The notes: generated from the letters alone by a model not told the origin. A DNA stretch of 64,000 bases from Fuchsiella alkaliacetigena (GCF_023227765.1 NZ_JALKBZ010000013.1:1-64000); one strand, 5' to 3'. Shown: positions 1-9,035, counted from the stretch's first letter. Numbers and translations are program-made.

Positions 1-69
1 CAGGACTCCTAAATGGATCTCTGACTGGAATGTATTCAAAGAAATTTTTAATTAAATGCGACAACTTAC

Positions 70-681
70 TTGACAAACACCGCCTTCAAGAATAAAAGAG
101 TTACTTTGATAATCAAATCCGAAGCTAATTGTTGTCAGCTTACAGGATGTGTTTTAGATGTACAAGAAGATTATGTAGTATTACTAGATAATAATACTAG
201 CAGACGATGTTGGGTAGTAATTGATTGTATTTGTGCAATGAAAGTGCCCCCTGAAGAATTACCTCCTCTCCCTGAGATATGTGAGTGTCAAATTCAAGGA
301 TTAGGATCAATTTTAGCAATTACTCTTCCACCAATTCCACCAATTATTGAATACACCTTAATAAATCTTAATATTTGTCCAAATTGTACTCCTGAAAATA
401 GTTCTTTAGAATATGTATATACATTGTTTATCCCTAATCAACCATTAGTTATTATATTTTTGGAGCTTGAAGAAATAACTACAGTGGATTGCGAAAATGA
501 AGAAGAAGCAACGATCGAAGGAACAGGACTTGTTAATGAAGAAGACTGTGAATTTACTTTAGAAGTGTCTGAAGAAGGGCCCGGATCTTTTATAATGGAC
601 ATGACAATAACCTGTGGTGGAGAGATTATTCACGAGAGAGAAGCGGAACTTGAAGGTACAATCAACATCACAGAATGTTAA
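70..681 (+). CDS. Cys-rich hypothetical protein with Sm-like N-terminus
   Basis: I do not recognise this 203-residue protein. Residues 8-60 are a run of short beta strands with a TGxVLDVxxDYVVLLD pattern, like the Sm-like fold of small spore-coat/DUF2642-type proteins (inference). The rest is acidic and beta-rich with many cysteines (CxC near residue 91, CPNC near 103, others to the last residue), suggesting disulfides or metal. The reading frame opens after a TAA at 49-51 and has no ATG or GTG; TTG at 70 is the first start and has no clear Shine-Dalgarno, so the true N-terminus is uncertain and upstream sequence is short. It is plus-strand, opposite to its neighbours, converging on herA with a shared terminator. 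Could be a spore-surface protein; function unknown. Confidence 0.6.
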   Translation: MTNTAFKNKRVTLIIKSEANCCQLTGCVLDVQEDYVVLLDNNTSRRCWVVIDCICAMKVPPEELPPLPEICECQIQGLGSILAITLPPIPPIIEYTLINLNICPNCTPENSSLEYVYTLFIPNQPLVIIFLELEEITTVDCENEEEATIEGTGLVNEEDCEFTLEVSEEGPGSFIMDMTITCGGEIIHEREAELEGTINITEC

Positions 682-685
682 GTTG

Positions 686-719
686 AAAAATGATGGAGCA
701 GAGTTCTCCATCATTTTTT
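686..719. terminator. Bidirectional terminator between orphan gene and herA
   Basis: A stem (ATGATGGAG pairing with CTCCATCAT) is flanked by A5 on the left and T6 on the right, so it reads as an intrinsic terminator on both strands. It lies between two convergent genes. Confidence 0.8.
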
Positions 720-733
720 GATAAATATCGTAA

Positions 734-2587
734 TTAACCTAAATTATAAACAGTACCACCTAGAGGAGAATCCTCCTTCTTTAACCTACCCCTCTCAACT
801 AAAGTCTCCAATCTATCCTGTAATTGATTTCTACTCAACATTTTCCCCTCTAACTCCTTATTAACTGCTTTTAATTCAGTTAACATATCATCATCATAAA
901 TCGGTAAGTGTTTAGCTATGGCTCCGTAAAGTTCATCCTCTTTAGCCTTGGTCTTAGCCTCTAACTCATCAAAGGGATTTTGGGTATGAGGACTAGTAGT
1001 CTTAGCTACTCTAATTCTCACCGCCATAGTCCTACCGAAGATGGCCGAAGAAACAAAGGCATCCCCGGAGCTCAAATAAGGCAAGCGTTTAGCTTCCTCA
1101 GCAGTTAAATCGGTCTCCTGTTTAATCGTTTCTATATCCGAAGCTCGCACCGTTCTAAAGACAAACTTACTATTAAGCTGGGCCGTAACCGTATCCGCCA
1201 ATAGAGTAGGCCGCTGAGTAGCCAAAATCAAAAAGACTCCATACTTTCTCCCCTCTTGGGAAATCTCCTTTAAGACTCTTTTAGTCGGCGAATCATAGCC
1301 TTTAGGAGCAAAGTTATGAGCTTCATCGGTAGCTACTAAAAAAGGAGGAAAGTAGTCAGCGGTCTCTCCTGAATAATCAGCATCCTTATAGTCTCTGCGC
1401 TGTCGATAAAGATTGCCTAATAAGTAGGTAGCAAAGACCTGTAGGAGCCAGATCGGGCCCTGTACTACTACCAGCTTTCTAGACTGCAAAGCAGCCTCTA
1501 TTTCGCTAATACTCTGCTGAAAAAGCCCGTGCCGCTTTAACTTATTCAGCCTCCAAGTCAACCCCGTAATAGAGCTTAAATGAAGGCTACCGTAATCATC
1601 AATTAAGGCTAAGTAGTGTTGATACTCCTCCTTTTGCTGCCCGCTCAACTCACCAGACTTTAGTTTGCGTTGAATTCTCTTTCTACCTAACTCCAAAGCT
1701 TGTCTTAAATCAGCTAGTCGTTCAGCAAAGGTAAAAAAAGAATCCCGCTTAGCCTCTGCATTATGTAAAGTCTCTACTGCATTAACCATAGACTCACTTA
1801 GATCGCTGGCTGCCGATAATAAATCAAGCAAATCTTTAGTACTTAAGTCCTCAAAATTAACCCCTACCTGGCGACCTACCTGAAAAATCTCAAACTTACT
1901 CTCAAAATCCTCTTCATACTCAGTAGGTAAGTCTGGAAACTTCTCACTAAAATCCATTTCAAAATGAGGATCAAAAACCAAAGTAGGTATCTCTAATTTC
2001 ATCAACTCTTCTAACATCACCCTCATCCCAAAGGACTTACCGGAACCAGAGCCGCCAATAATACCAATATGAGGGTACTGATGCATAGCCTTCAGCTTAA
2101 AATTAAAAGGCACTCCCTGCTGAGCTACAACTTCCTTTCCCTTCAATAAAGGAGCCACATCCTTTAAGTCGTCATCCATTCCGGCCGCCATCTCTTCAGT
2201 TCCCTTGATTACTCCTAAAACCAAGCCCTCTGCTGGTGACTCCTTAACCAGTAACTCTTTTACCTCAGTAAAAGCAGGAACTTCCGCTGCTACTCCGGTC
2301 TTAATAGGATAAGTTGCTTCCGTTAACAGTCTCACCTTAGCTATATTAATCTCATCTTCATCAACATTATAACCAATACTGCGTAAAGACTCCAATACCC
2401 CCTTATCCACAAAGCTATCTTTAATCGACAGAGGAATAAAGCGATTATAGGACTGAGTCTCCACTACCTCGCCTAAGGGATTATCCAATTCGGAGTCTAA
2501 AATTTTCAAGATCTCATTACTACGAAACTTTCTTTCTTTGGAAGCTACATATACCTCCTGCTGAGTAGTTAAACCTACCACCTGCAT
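734..2587 (-). CDS. herA: HerA-like DNA translocase/ATPase (DUF87)
   Basis: 617-residue HerA-FtsK superfamily ATPase. HAS-barrel-like N-terminus, then Walker A GGSGSGKS at about residue 180-187, Walker B FLVATDEAH at about 418-426, a sensor ATQRP at about 458, and an arginine-finger-like SKFVFR near 475-480. HerA hexamers translocate on DNA and stimulate the partner nuclease NurA in end resection (established for archaeal and some bacterial pairs). The start is ATG at 2587: the SD AAGGTGGG sits six bases upstream, whereas the TTG two codons earlier would abut the SD. It follows nurA by 18 bp and is the last gene of the yabA-rsmI-nurA-herA run. Chromosomal context suggests housekeeping repair rather than a phage-defence HerA. 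Confidence 0.85.
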   Translation of the reverse strand: MQVVGLTTQQEVYVASKERKFRSNEILKILDSELDNPLGEVVETQSYNRFIPLSIKDSFVDKGVLESLRSIGYNVDEDEINIAKVRLLTEATYPIKTGVAAEVPAFTEVKELLVKESPAEGLVLGVIKGTEEMAAGMDDDLKDVAPLLKGKEVVAQQGVPFNFKLKAMHQYPHIGIIGGSGSGKSFGMRVMLEELMKLEIPTLVFDPHFEMDFSEKFPDLPTEYEEDFESKFEIFQVGRQVGVNFEDLSTKDLLDLLSAASDLSESMVNAVETLHNAEAKRDSFFTFAERLADLRQALELGRKRIQRKLKSGELSGQQKEEYQHYLALIDDYGSLHLSSITGLTWRLNKLKRHGLFQQSISEIEAALQSRKLVVVQGPIWLLQVFATYLLGNLYRQRRDYKDADYSGETADYFPPFLVATDEAHNFAPKGYDSPTKRVLKEISQEGRKYGVFLILATQRPTLLADTVTAQLNSKFVFRTVRASDIETIKQETDLTAEEAKRLPYLSSGDAFVSSAIFGRTMAVRIRVAKTTSPHTQNPFDELEAKTKAKEDELYGAIAKHLPIYDDDMLTELKAVNKELEGKMLSRNQLQDRLETLVERGRLKKEDSPLGGTVYNLG

Positions 2588-2605
2588 AGTCAACCCACCT
2601 TTTAT

Positions 2606-3598
2606 TTAATAGATTCTTTCTTGTCTTTTGGAAGCAAATAGTCTCCGCTTTAACTGCGGATCTAAATAACTATCCACTAAGCTTTCTACCATCTGCTTGG
2701 AAATCCTAACCTCATTATCGACAATATCCAACCATAAGGGGATTCCTCGTCCGGACTTAGGAGTTAGGGTCTGAATTAAATCAGCCATTATCTTCAGCTT
2801 ATCCTGCTGCTCCTTTAAAATATCTAACCCAATTACCTGTGGGTCTTGGCTAGGTCTTAAAAAGGCCGTCTTTAAACCTAACTTAAACTCCAACTCCAAC
2901 ATCTCTCCCACTTCCAGCACTCCAAAAAGCAGTTCCCGGTCATAAATCCCTTCTAAATCGGAGCTTAGCCTAGTTCCTAACTCCTTAGTAGCTATTTCTT
3001 CAATTACCCCTACCAGTAAGACCCCCTTCTCCAAAGCTAACTCTCTTAACTGCTGCCAACTATCTTTAGCCTCAATTCGATACCTAATCAAGGAACCATC
3101 CATCATAATTAGCTTAACCGGCCATTTCTGAATAGCTTGAATAGCCACTTGCAGCTCTAACTTAGCCAAAAGAGAAGTCCTTAACTTAGTAGCTGCTTCT
3201 TGTTGACTATATCTTTTACCTTCTTGCTGTTGTTGCACTCTAAACTGCTCAATCTCTGCCTCCACTTCTGCTAAAAGCGGACAAAAAACTTCCGCAGCAA
3301 GAATATCTTCTTGAGCTGTACTTTTAGCTAAAGCCTGTAATAAATAGAGGTAATGAGGAAAATTAACCCCCACTTTATTTAAAGAGCCATCAACTCCGAC
3401 CACTACTTCTTTTGCCAGCCAATCCCGTAAACGCTGATTACTTAAACGCTCCAATAAAGTAAACTTACCTACTTTATGATGCAGTCTTTCTCGCAAATCC
3501 TGTTTATCAAAATCAACTTCTCCCTTATATCTATCTTGAAGGCGCTTATTAAAGCTTATTAAGTTCTTTTTTAGCTTAGTAGCTACTTCTCCTAGCAT
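2606..3598 (-). CDS. nurA: NurA-domain nuclease
   Basis: 330-residue NurA-family nuclease. Diagnostic pieces are VVGVDGSLNK at about residue 67-76 (motif I aspartate), MMDGSLIRYR near 165, and a C-terminal LWLDIVDNEVRIS segment with an acidic residue typical of the family. NurA is a 5'-3' exo/endonuclease acting with HerA on DNA ends. The ATG at 3598 has a good SD (GAGGTGG, seven bases away). It lies 24 bp downstream of rsmI and 18 bp upstream of herA, so the pair is surely co-transcribed. Family assignment rests on motifs and on the HerA neighbour. Confidence 0.82.
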   Translation of the reverse strand: MLGEVATKLKKNLISFNKRLQDRYKGEVDFDKQDLRERLHHKVGKFTLLERLSNQRLRDWLAKEVVVGVDGSLNKVGVNFPHYLYLLQALAKSTAQEDILAAEVFCPLLAEVEAEIEQFRVQQQQEGKRYSQQEAATKLRTSLLAKLELQVAIQAIQKWPVKLIMMDGSLIRYRIEAKDSWQQLRELALEKGVLLVGVIEEIATKELGTRLSSDLEGIYDRELLFGVLEVGEMLELEFKLGLKTAFLRPSQDPQVIGLDILKEQQDKLKIMADLIQTLTPKSGRGIPLWLDIVDNEVRISKQMVESLVDSYLDPQLKRRLFASKRQERIY

Positions 3599-3622
3599 TA
3601 GCCTGCCACCTCTGCTTCCAAA

Positions 3623-4483
3623 TTAATCTTTAAGCTTAGCATCCAGTTGAATTCCTACTTCATAGACCTCACGTTTAGGTAAGTCTCTTTCCTGAGCCAC
3701 TATTTTAATAGCCTTCTTTTTAGTAACTCCTTTTTCCATTAATAGTTGCAGATGCTCTAAAATAGATAAATGCTTCCAGCCAGCATCTTTATTCTGAATC
3801 TTATCTAAGTCAGCCCCGTCCAAGACAATAGTTATTTCTCCTCGCGGGGATTCTTCTTCAAAGCGAGTTAATACTTCTTTGACTGTGCCAGCTATTTTTT
3901 CCTCAAACTTCTTAGTTATCTCCCGCCAAACAGCTATCTTTCTATTCCCTAAAACATCTAAGATACTGCTTAAACATTCTTTTAATCTATAAGGCGACTC
4001 ATAAAAGACAATAGTCCTGCCTTCAGCTCCTAACTCTCGCAATCTCTTTTCTCGCTGCTTGCTCTTACTAGGTAAAAATCCTTCAAAAACAAACTTATCT
4101 GTAGGCAGCCCTGAAGCTACTAAAGCCGCTGTCATAGCCGTAGGGCCCGGAATAGGAACCACCCTAATCCCAGCTTGATCAGCTAAAGCTGTCAGCTTAT
4201 ACCCAGGATCTGAAATTCCCGGCATTCCTGCATCAGAAACTAAAGCAATATCCTGTCCTGACTTCAGTCTATCGATAATCTGCGGGCCCTTCTTTTCTTC
4301 ATTATGCTCATGGTAACTAATCAAAGAAGTATCTATTTCGTAATGGTTCAATAAATTCTGTGTTCTTCTAGTATCCTCAGCCGCAATAAAGTCCACCTGC
4401 TTCAAAATTTTCAAAGCTCGTAAACTAATATCCTCTAAATTACCAATCGGAGTTCCACATATATATAAAATACCTGCTCCCAT
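3623..4483 (-). CDS. rsmI: 16S rRNA 2'-O-ribose C1402 methyltransferase RsmI
   Basis: 286-residue tetrapyrrole-methylase-fold enzyme that 2'-O-methylates C1402 of 16S rRNA using SAM. Visible signatures are GTPIGNLEDIS at residues 10-20, AAEDTRRT near 34-41, SDAGMPGISDPG near 83-94 and PGPTAMTAALVASGLP near 112-127. Length equals the family norm. The gene sits where yabC lies in Bacillus, following the GIY-YIG and trmN6 genes with only a few bases between, so it belongs to the same operon. Confidence 0.95.
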   Translation of the reverse strand: MGAGILYICGTPIGNLEDISLRALKILKQVDFIAAEDTRRTQNLLNHYEIDTSLISYHEHNEEKKGPQIIDRLKSGQDIALVSDAGMPGISDPGYKLTALADQAGIRVVPIPGPTAMTAALVASGLPTDKFVFEGFLPSKSKQREKRLRELGAEGRTIVFYESPYRLKECLSSILDVLGNRKIAVWREITKKFEEKIAGTVKEVLTRFEEESPRGEITIVLDGADLDKIQNKDAGWKHLSILEHLQLLMEKGVTKKKAIKIVAQERDLPKREVYEVGIQLDAKLKD

Positions 4484-4489
4484 AACTAA

Positions 4490-4768
4490 TCACTCCTTAG
4501 TTATCAATGCTATCTTTTCCTGTCTACTATACTGCTTAAGTTGATACTCCCTGCTTTGAGCCTGACTTCTGCTTTTATGTTCCTCAGAATAGACCAGCTC
4601 TACTGGCCCTCGTCCCCGAGTATATTTAGCTCCCACTCCCCGGTTATGTTCCTTTACTCTCCGCTGTAAGTCAGTAGTATAACCAGTATACAAAGTATCA
4701 TCAGCACAGCTTACTATATAAACATAATGTCCCAACTCAACCACTGCCTTTTTAATAGTTTTCTCCAT
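4490..4768 (-). CDS. yazA: GIY-YIG domain protein, YhbQ/YazA-like
   Basis: 92-residue stand-alone GIY-YIG protein. It shows YVYIVSC (the GIY half) and TLYTGYTTDLQRRVKEH (the YIG half and catalytic Arg), then KYTRGRGPVELVY and a final Glu region, as in UPF0213. Cellular role of this family is unclear; a nuclease fold is established. I prefer ATG at 4768 (reading MEKTIKK); a longer frame to 4813 would lie inside trmN6. It overlaps the trmN6 stop by 17 bases and is seven bases from rsmI, matching the Bacillus yabB-yazA-yabC order. Confidence 0.88.
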   Translation of the reverse strand: MEKTIKKAVVELGHYVYIVSCADDTLYTGYTTDLQRRVKEHNRGVGAKYTRGRGPVELVYSEEHKSRSQAQSREYQLKQYSRQEKIALITKE

Positions 4769-5507
4769 AATATATCTGTAAAAGCTCTTCTGTGTAGCTA
4801 CCATCAGCCTCATAAATAAGCAAAGGCTTTGCCACTTCCAACCCTTTATTTGCTCCTTTAACTGCCTTGACTAATACTAAATTAGCCTCAGCTTCCAAAT
4901 TAGGATATACCAAACGTAAACTCTTCGGCTCTAAGTTATAAGCCACCAGTTGCTCCAATAACTCTGTCAAGCGAGCACTTCGATAAATATAACAGACTTC
5001 TCCCCCGTATTTCAGCAAATAAGCACTAACCTCAACTAACTGCTCTAATTCCAACTCTACCTCATGTTTAGCCACCGCTATACTGCGCTTCGAGCTCACC
5101 TTTCCTTGTCCCAAAGGCAGATAGGGAGGATTACTAACTACTACCTCAAAGCTTTCAGCTTCATACTCAGACTTTAAGTCTTTGATATCTAAATTCTTAA
5201 TCTCAATTAATTCCTCTAAATTATTATAGCTAACACTTCTGCTAGCCATATCAGCCAGTTCAGACTGAATTTCAACTCCCACTATATCTTTAGCAGCCCC
5301 CTGAGCAGCCAATAAAAGAGGAATTACTCCACAGCCAGTTCCCAAATCAATAACCTTAGCTCCTGCTTTAGCAGTCACAAAATCGGCTAATAAAACTGCA
5401 TCTATACTGAAAGCAAAGTAGTCCTGACTTTGAATAATCTTCAGTTCAGCATGAATTAAGTCATCTAATCTTTCCTTTTCTCTCAGTTTAATTTCTTTCC
5501 AGTTCAT
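4752..5507 (-). CDS. trmN6: tRNA1(Val) adenine-N6 methyltransferase, TrmN6/YabB-like
   Basis: 251-residue class I SAM methyltransferase. Motif I is [16 protein letters not shown] at residues 52-67; the N6-adenine motif NPPY is at 126-129. The family methylates A37 of tRNA1(Val) in E. coli; in Firmicutes the yabB homologue near rsmI is annotated the same way, though the exact tRNA is inferred. It overlaps the 3' end of yabA by 20 bases and the following GIY-YIG gene, so translation is probably coupled. Confidence 0.85.
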   Translation of the reverse strand: MNWKEIKLREKERLDDLIHAELKIIQSQDYFAFSIDAVLLADFVTAKAGAKVIDLGTGCGVIPLLLAAQGAAKDIVGVEIQSELADMASRSVSYNNLEELIEIKNLDIKDLKSEYEAESFEVVVSNPPYLPLGQGKVSSKRSIAVAKHEVELELEQLVEVSAYLLKYGGEVCYIYRSARLTELLEQLVAYNLEPKSLRLVYPNLEAEANLVLVKAVKGANKGLEVAKPLLIYEADGSYTEELLQIYYGENY

Positions 5508-5835
5508 CAGCTTCAGCCTTTGGGTCTAACTGATTATCCAAAAATCCCCTGCAAAATAAGCAGTCACCTTTTCGCTGCTCACCAAAATTAAGATGACAAA
5601 CATGAAAGCCTTCATCATATAGATTAGCTAAATTATCATAGCCTTCTCCAGCAGTTAGCTCCTCCCCTTCTTCCTCCTGCTTAAATAATAAGCTCTTTAA
5701 GTTCTGGTTTTTTTCCTTTAGTTCTTCATTTTCCTTATATATTTCATAAGCAATCTGCTTAATTTCCTGAAACTCACTGGTAATGACATTCAATTGTTCC
5801 TGAAAATTAGCCAATAAATTTAAAATTTGCTTCAC
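5488..5835 (-). CDS. yabA: DNA replication initiation control protein YabA
   Basis: 115-residue YabA. The N-terminal half is a leucine-rich coiled coil (about residues 5-55) used for tetramerisation; the C-terminal zinc module reads FHVCHLNF...[10 protein letters not shown], with the His/Cys ligands of the family. YabA restrains DnaA by tethering it to DnaN (both are encoded in this window). Start is GTG at 5835: a perfect GGAGGT lies seven bases upstream, and that SD itself overlaps the ATG codon at 5850 which otherwise looks like a start. Follows ricT after a palindromic terminator. Confidence 0.93.
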   Translation of the reverse strand: MKQILNLLANFQEQLNVITSEFQEIKQIAYEIYKENEELKEKNQNLKSLLFKQEEEGEELTAGEGYDNLANLYDEGFHVCHLNFGEQRKGDCLFCRGFLDNQLDPKAEADELERN

Positions 5836-5938
5836 AAGCAATACCTCCATATAAAAGCTTCTTGACTTTATATTCTTGATAATCAAAATTTATCCTGCTT
5901 AGAACTCTTAATTATTATTATGTACCAGCTCAAGTAAA

Positions 5939-5980
5939 ATATTACAAGGGTATCTAGTTAACTAGATACCCTTGTAATAT
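5939..5980. terminator. 42-bp perfect palindrome between ricT and yabA
   Basis: Perfect inverted repeat without mismatch (arms ATATTACAAGGGTATCTAGT...), centred on GTTAAC at about 5959. It probably ends the ricT transcript, although neither side carries a strong T run. Its symmetry makes strand assignment impossible. Confidence 0.6.
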
Positions 5981-5990
5981 AAAGTTAAAG

Positions 5991-6812
5991 TTACTCCTCC
6001 TCAGTTTCAACTTCTTCAACCGAAAGTTCGAGCTTATCATTATCTCCCATATCAACGGTCACTGTTTCCTTGACTACATTTAAATTAGTAATCTCACCAG
6101 TTCCAACCCCAGTTTCTACTTTATCCCCAATCTCAGGCATCTCTTTTTTAGCTTCTTTATAGTTATCACATTCATACTTTAAACAACACATTAGCCGTCC
6201 ACAGATTCCAGATATCTTAGCTGGATTTAAGGATAGGTTTTGAGCTTTAGCCATTTTAATAGAAATTGGTTCAAAGTCTCGCAATACAGTCTCGCAACAT
6301 AACTGACGACCACAGGGCCCTAAACCACCCACCATTTTAGCTTCATCTCTAACCCCAATCTGTCTCAACTCGATTCTCGTCTTAAAGATAGCCGCTAAGT
6401 CCTTAACCAACTCCCTAAAATCCACTCGTCCATCGGCAGTAAAGTAGAAAATAATTTTATTTCTATCAAAGGTATACTCTACATCAATTAGTTTCATTGG
6501 TAAGCCGTGCTCTGCTATTTTCTCAAGACAGATCTCTAAAGCCTCTTCTTCATCCTCATTATTTTCCTGCACTACTTTTAAATCACTAGGAGTAGCCTTT
6601 CTCCTTACTTCTTTTAAGGGAGCTACTACTTCTTCTTCATCAACTTCAGTTACTGGAGTTATTACCTCGCCTAACTCAACCCCACGCGAAGTCTCCACAA
6701 TCACCTTATCTCCAACTACTAATTCTATATCTTGAGGATCAAAATAGTAGATCTTACCTGCTTCCTTAAAGGTTATTCCTACTACAGTTATCTCTCCCAA
6801 CTTTAATTTCAC
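5991..6812 (-). CDS. ricT: PSP1-domain protein RicT (YaaT)
   Basis: 273-residue PSP1-domain protein, the RicT subunit of the Ric (YaaT-YlbF-YmcA) complex that supports RNase Y-dependent mRNA processing and, in Bacillus, sporulation and competence. Seven cysteines are clustered at about residues 167, 172, 173, 204, 209, 210 and 215 (GPCGRQLCC, GICGRLMCC, YEC), the set linked to Fe-S cluster binding in the family. The start overlaps the holB end by 47 bases. The C-terminal 45 residues are acidic. Conserved location next to holB and yabA. Confidence 0.93.
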   Translation of the reverse strand: MKLKLGEITVVGITFKEAGKIYYFDPQDIELVVGDKVIVETSRGVELGEVITPVTEVDEEEVVAPLKEVRRKATPSDLKVVQENNEDEEEALEICLEKIAEHGLPMKLIDVEYTFDRNKIIFYFTADGRVDFRELVKDLAAIFKTRIELRQIGVRDEAKMVGGLGPCGRQLCCETVLRDFEPISIKMAKAQNLSLNPAKISGICGRLMCCLKYECDNYKEAKKEMPEIGDKVETGVGTGEITNLNVVKETVTVDMGDNDKLELSVEEVETEEE

Positions 6813-7794
6813 CTCTTCCCTTTATCTTTAACAACATTACCTCCAAAGCAAGTTGTAAGTTAACATTAGTTTTCTTAACTATTTCTGCTGTTTCTGTTAT
6901 TAATTTTATTATTTTTTCTAATTCACCAAACCTATATTTAGAGCTTAATTCCAGTAACTCCTGCTCATTATTAAAATTTATTACTAACTCTAAACTTTTT
7001 ATCTGCTTATATATTAATAAATCCCTATAAAAAGTAATTAGTATCTCAAATACATAATTCAAATTTTCTTTATAGGTTAATAGCTGTTGAGCAAATTCAA
7101 ATATCTCTACTATATCAAAATCCAATATTTTTTTAACTGCAGCTAAAACCTCTTCTCTAACTGTTAATACTGAATCATCTTCAGTAAAGCTTACAGCTCG
7201 TCCTAAGCTACCACCAGCTAATAATGCCCGTCGTTCTGCTTGAACAGAACTTAAACCCCACCGATTAATTAGCTCATTTTTAATTTCTTTTGTCTTCAAC
7301 GGCCTAAACCTGATAATTTGACAGCGCGAAGTAATAGTAGGTAGTAATAATTCTTCTTTAAGCGTTAATAAGATAATAATCGCATAGGCAGGAGGCTCTT
7401 CTAAAATCCTCAATAAGCTATTAGCAGCCTGCAGATTCATTTTTTCAGCCTCTTTAAACAAATAAACCTTCCAATCACTTTCGTAAGGCTTATAAGAAAT
7501 ATTTTGTTGAATCTCTCTAATTTGATCTATTTTAATCTGTTTTCCTTCAGGTGTTATCTCAATTACATCAGGATGATTATTACTAGCAAACTTCCGACAG
7601 GAAATACACTTTTCGCAAGCATCTAGCTCATTTTCTGTGCAGTTAAGAGCCTTAATAAACTGTTTAGCTACAAACTCTTTTCCCACTCCTGCTGGCCCTG
7701 CAAACAGATAGGCATGATTAATTTGCTGCTGCGAAAGCATATTTTTCAATAACTTAACTGGAAGCGCCTGTCCTATTACTTCATTAAAACTCAT
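6766..7794 (-). CDS. holB: DNA polymerase III delta' subunit HolB
   Basis: 342-residue clamp-loader delta' subunit. The P-loop region reads AGPAGVGKEF (about 31-41), with Glu where an active ATPase has Thr/Ser, as expected of non-hydrolysing delta'. A zinc cysteine set follows (CTENELDACEKCISC, about 52-66), and TSRCQIIRF near 152 is the sensor/arginine-finger region offered to the neighbouring subunit. Works with DnaX (16095-17810) to load DnaN. Transcribed between yaaR and ricT. Confidence 0.93.
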   Translation of the reverse strand: MSFNEVIGQALPVKLLKNMLSQQQINHAYLFAGPAGVGKEFVAKQFIKALNCTENELDACEKCISCRKFASNNHPDVIEITPEGKQIKIDQIREIQQNISYKPYESDWKVYLFKEAEKMNLQAANSLLRILEEPPAYAIIILLTLKEELLLPTITSRCQIIRFRPLKTKEIKNELINRWGLSSVQAERRALLAGGSLGRAVSFTEDDSVLTVREEVLAAVKKILDFDIVEIFEFAQQLLTYKENLNYVFEILITFYRDLLIYKQIKSLELVINFNNEQELLELSSKYRFGELEKIIKLITETAEIVKKTNVNLQLALEVMLLKIKGRGEIKVGRDNCSRNNL

Positions 7795-7825
7795 AAACCT
7801 CTTTCATCCTTTCCTAAATTGAAAC

Positions 7826-8281
7826 TTAAATATAAAAATCAACTAATATACCTCTTATCTCATCCAGTCTATCCAATATCTCTAATTGATCAGCCTGTTC
7901 AGATAAAACCAAATCTGTCAACTCCTCTAAAGACTGATCAACCTTTTCAACTAGTGTATAGACCTTATGCTGCCCAGATCTATGCCCACCATACTCCTCT
8001 TTGATATTATACATTTGCTCTACAGTTTCTTTGATAAATTGCTGTACCATTTTCTTATACTTAACTAGTTCATTAAAAGTTCTATTTTTAGCTAGTTTTT
8101 CTCCCTGTTCATCGATTAAAGAAAGCAATTCATCTAGCTTATCCTTAACCTGTTCCCCCTGTACTTCCTGCAAGGTATCTAAAAATTCATTTTTTTCAAC
8201 CTGGCTAGATTTAGCAGTTTGAGTAGGTTTTTTAGACAAAATTTGATTTAAGTCCTGCTTTAACTTATTTTGAATCTTCAT
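7826..8281 (-). CDS. yaaR: YaaR family protein (DUF327)
   Basis: 151-residue helical protein of the YaaR/DUF327 family: a helical core around FLDTLQEVQGEQVKDKLD and KNRTFNELVKYKKMVQQFIK, the hallmark YGGHRSGQHKVYTLVEKVD near residue 96, and an acidic C-terminus. No biochemical function is established. It lies between tmk (17-base overlap) and holB (31 bp gap), exactly as in Bacillus. Confidence 0.9.
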   Translation of the reverse strand: MKIQNKLKQDLNQILSKKPTQTAKSSQVEKNEFLDTLQEVQGEQVKDKLDELLSLIDEQGEKLAKNRTFNELVKYKKMVQQFIKETVEQMYNIKEEYGGHRSGQHKVYTLVEKVDQSLEELTDLVLSEQADQLEILDRLDEIRGILVDFYI

Positions 8282-8909
8282 AGTCTTCTAACCTCACTTT
8301 TAATCTTTTTAACAGTTCTGCAGATACCTTTTCTTTAGCCAAATTAGCATTTATAATTTCAAATCTATTATTATTTTTAGCCAAATTTAAATAACCAGCT
8401 CTTACTCGCTGATGAAACTCAATAGTTTCACTCTCTATTCTATCGCCAAATTTAGCTTTGGTCAAGTTTCTAGCCCTAGCTAAACCAACTTCAGGATCAA
8501 TATCCAACAAAAAAGTTAAATCCGGTTTCAAGTCACCAATAGTTAACTGTTCTAGTTCTTTTATTAGCTCCAGTCCTATTCCTCTAGCATAGCCTTGATA
8601 TGCTAAAGTGGAATCACCAAAACGATCACAAAGTACCACTTTATTTTTCTGTAAAGATGGTTTAATAACCTCTACTACATGTTGGGCCCTACTAGCAAAA
8701 TAAAGTAATAACTCAGTTTTATCACTTAAATTATCTAAGTTAGTATCCAATAGTATCTCCCTAATCCTATCACCTATCTCTGTTCCCCCCGGCTCCCTAG
8801 TTTTAAGAACTGAATAATTTTTTTGAATAAGATACTTGGCTAATACTTCTATCTGTGTCGATTTACCTGACCCCTCAACACCTTCTAAGGTAATAAACAG
8901 TCCTTCCAT
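8265..8909 (-). CDS. tmk: Thymidylate kinase
   Basis: 214-residue dTMP kinase that makes dTDP for DNA synthesis. P-loop GVEGSGKST at residues 10-18, TREPGGTEIGDRIRE near 37-51, the DRF motif (LCDRFGDSTLAYQG) near 93, and a lid region rich in basic residues near 145-155. The ATG has the SD GGAGG eight bases upstream. First gene of the minus-strand tmk-yaaR-holB-ricT run. Confidence 0.95.
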   Translation of the reverse strand: MEGLFITLEGVEGSGKSTQIEVLAKYLIQKNYSVLKTREPGGTEIGDRIREILLDTNLDNLSDKTELLLYFASRAQHVVEVIKPSLQKNKVVLCDRFGDSTLAYQGYARGIGLELIKELEQLTIGDLKPDLTFLLDIDPEVGLARARNLTKAKFGDRIESETIEFHQRVRAGYLNLAKNNNRFEIINANLAKEKVSAELLKRLKVRLEDYEDSK

Positions 8910-8971
8910 CTGCTAACCTCCATATAAAGCTATTCATTATTTTTATTATTCTTGAAAAGAACATATTCTCC

Positions 8972-9000
8972 TCTATAAAATTTTATCGTATTAATTTCAA
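8972..9000 (-). promoter_or_regulatory. Probable sigma-A promoter of tmk
   Basis: On the minus strand TTGAAA (8995-9000), a 17-bp spacer and TATAGA (8972-8977), about 60 bp before the tmk ATG. The same hexamer read on the plus strand (TTTCAA) is 17 bp from TATAAT at 9018-9023, so divergent promoters may share it. Confidence 0.4.
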
Positions 9001-9035
9001 GTTTTAGGACAAAATTATATAATAGGGGTGTTAAT

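Noticed and set aside
734-3598. HerA as part of an anti-phage island
   Set aside because: Its partner is NurA rather than SIR2 or DUF4297, and the genes continue a conserved housekeeping operon.
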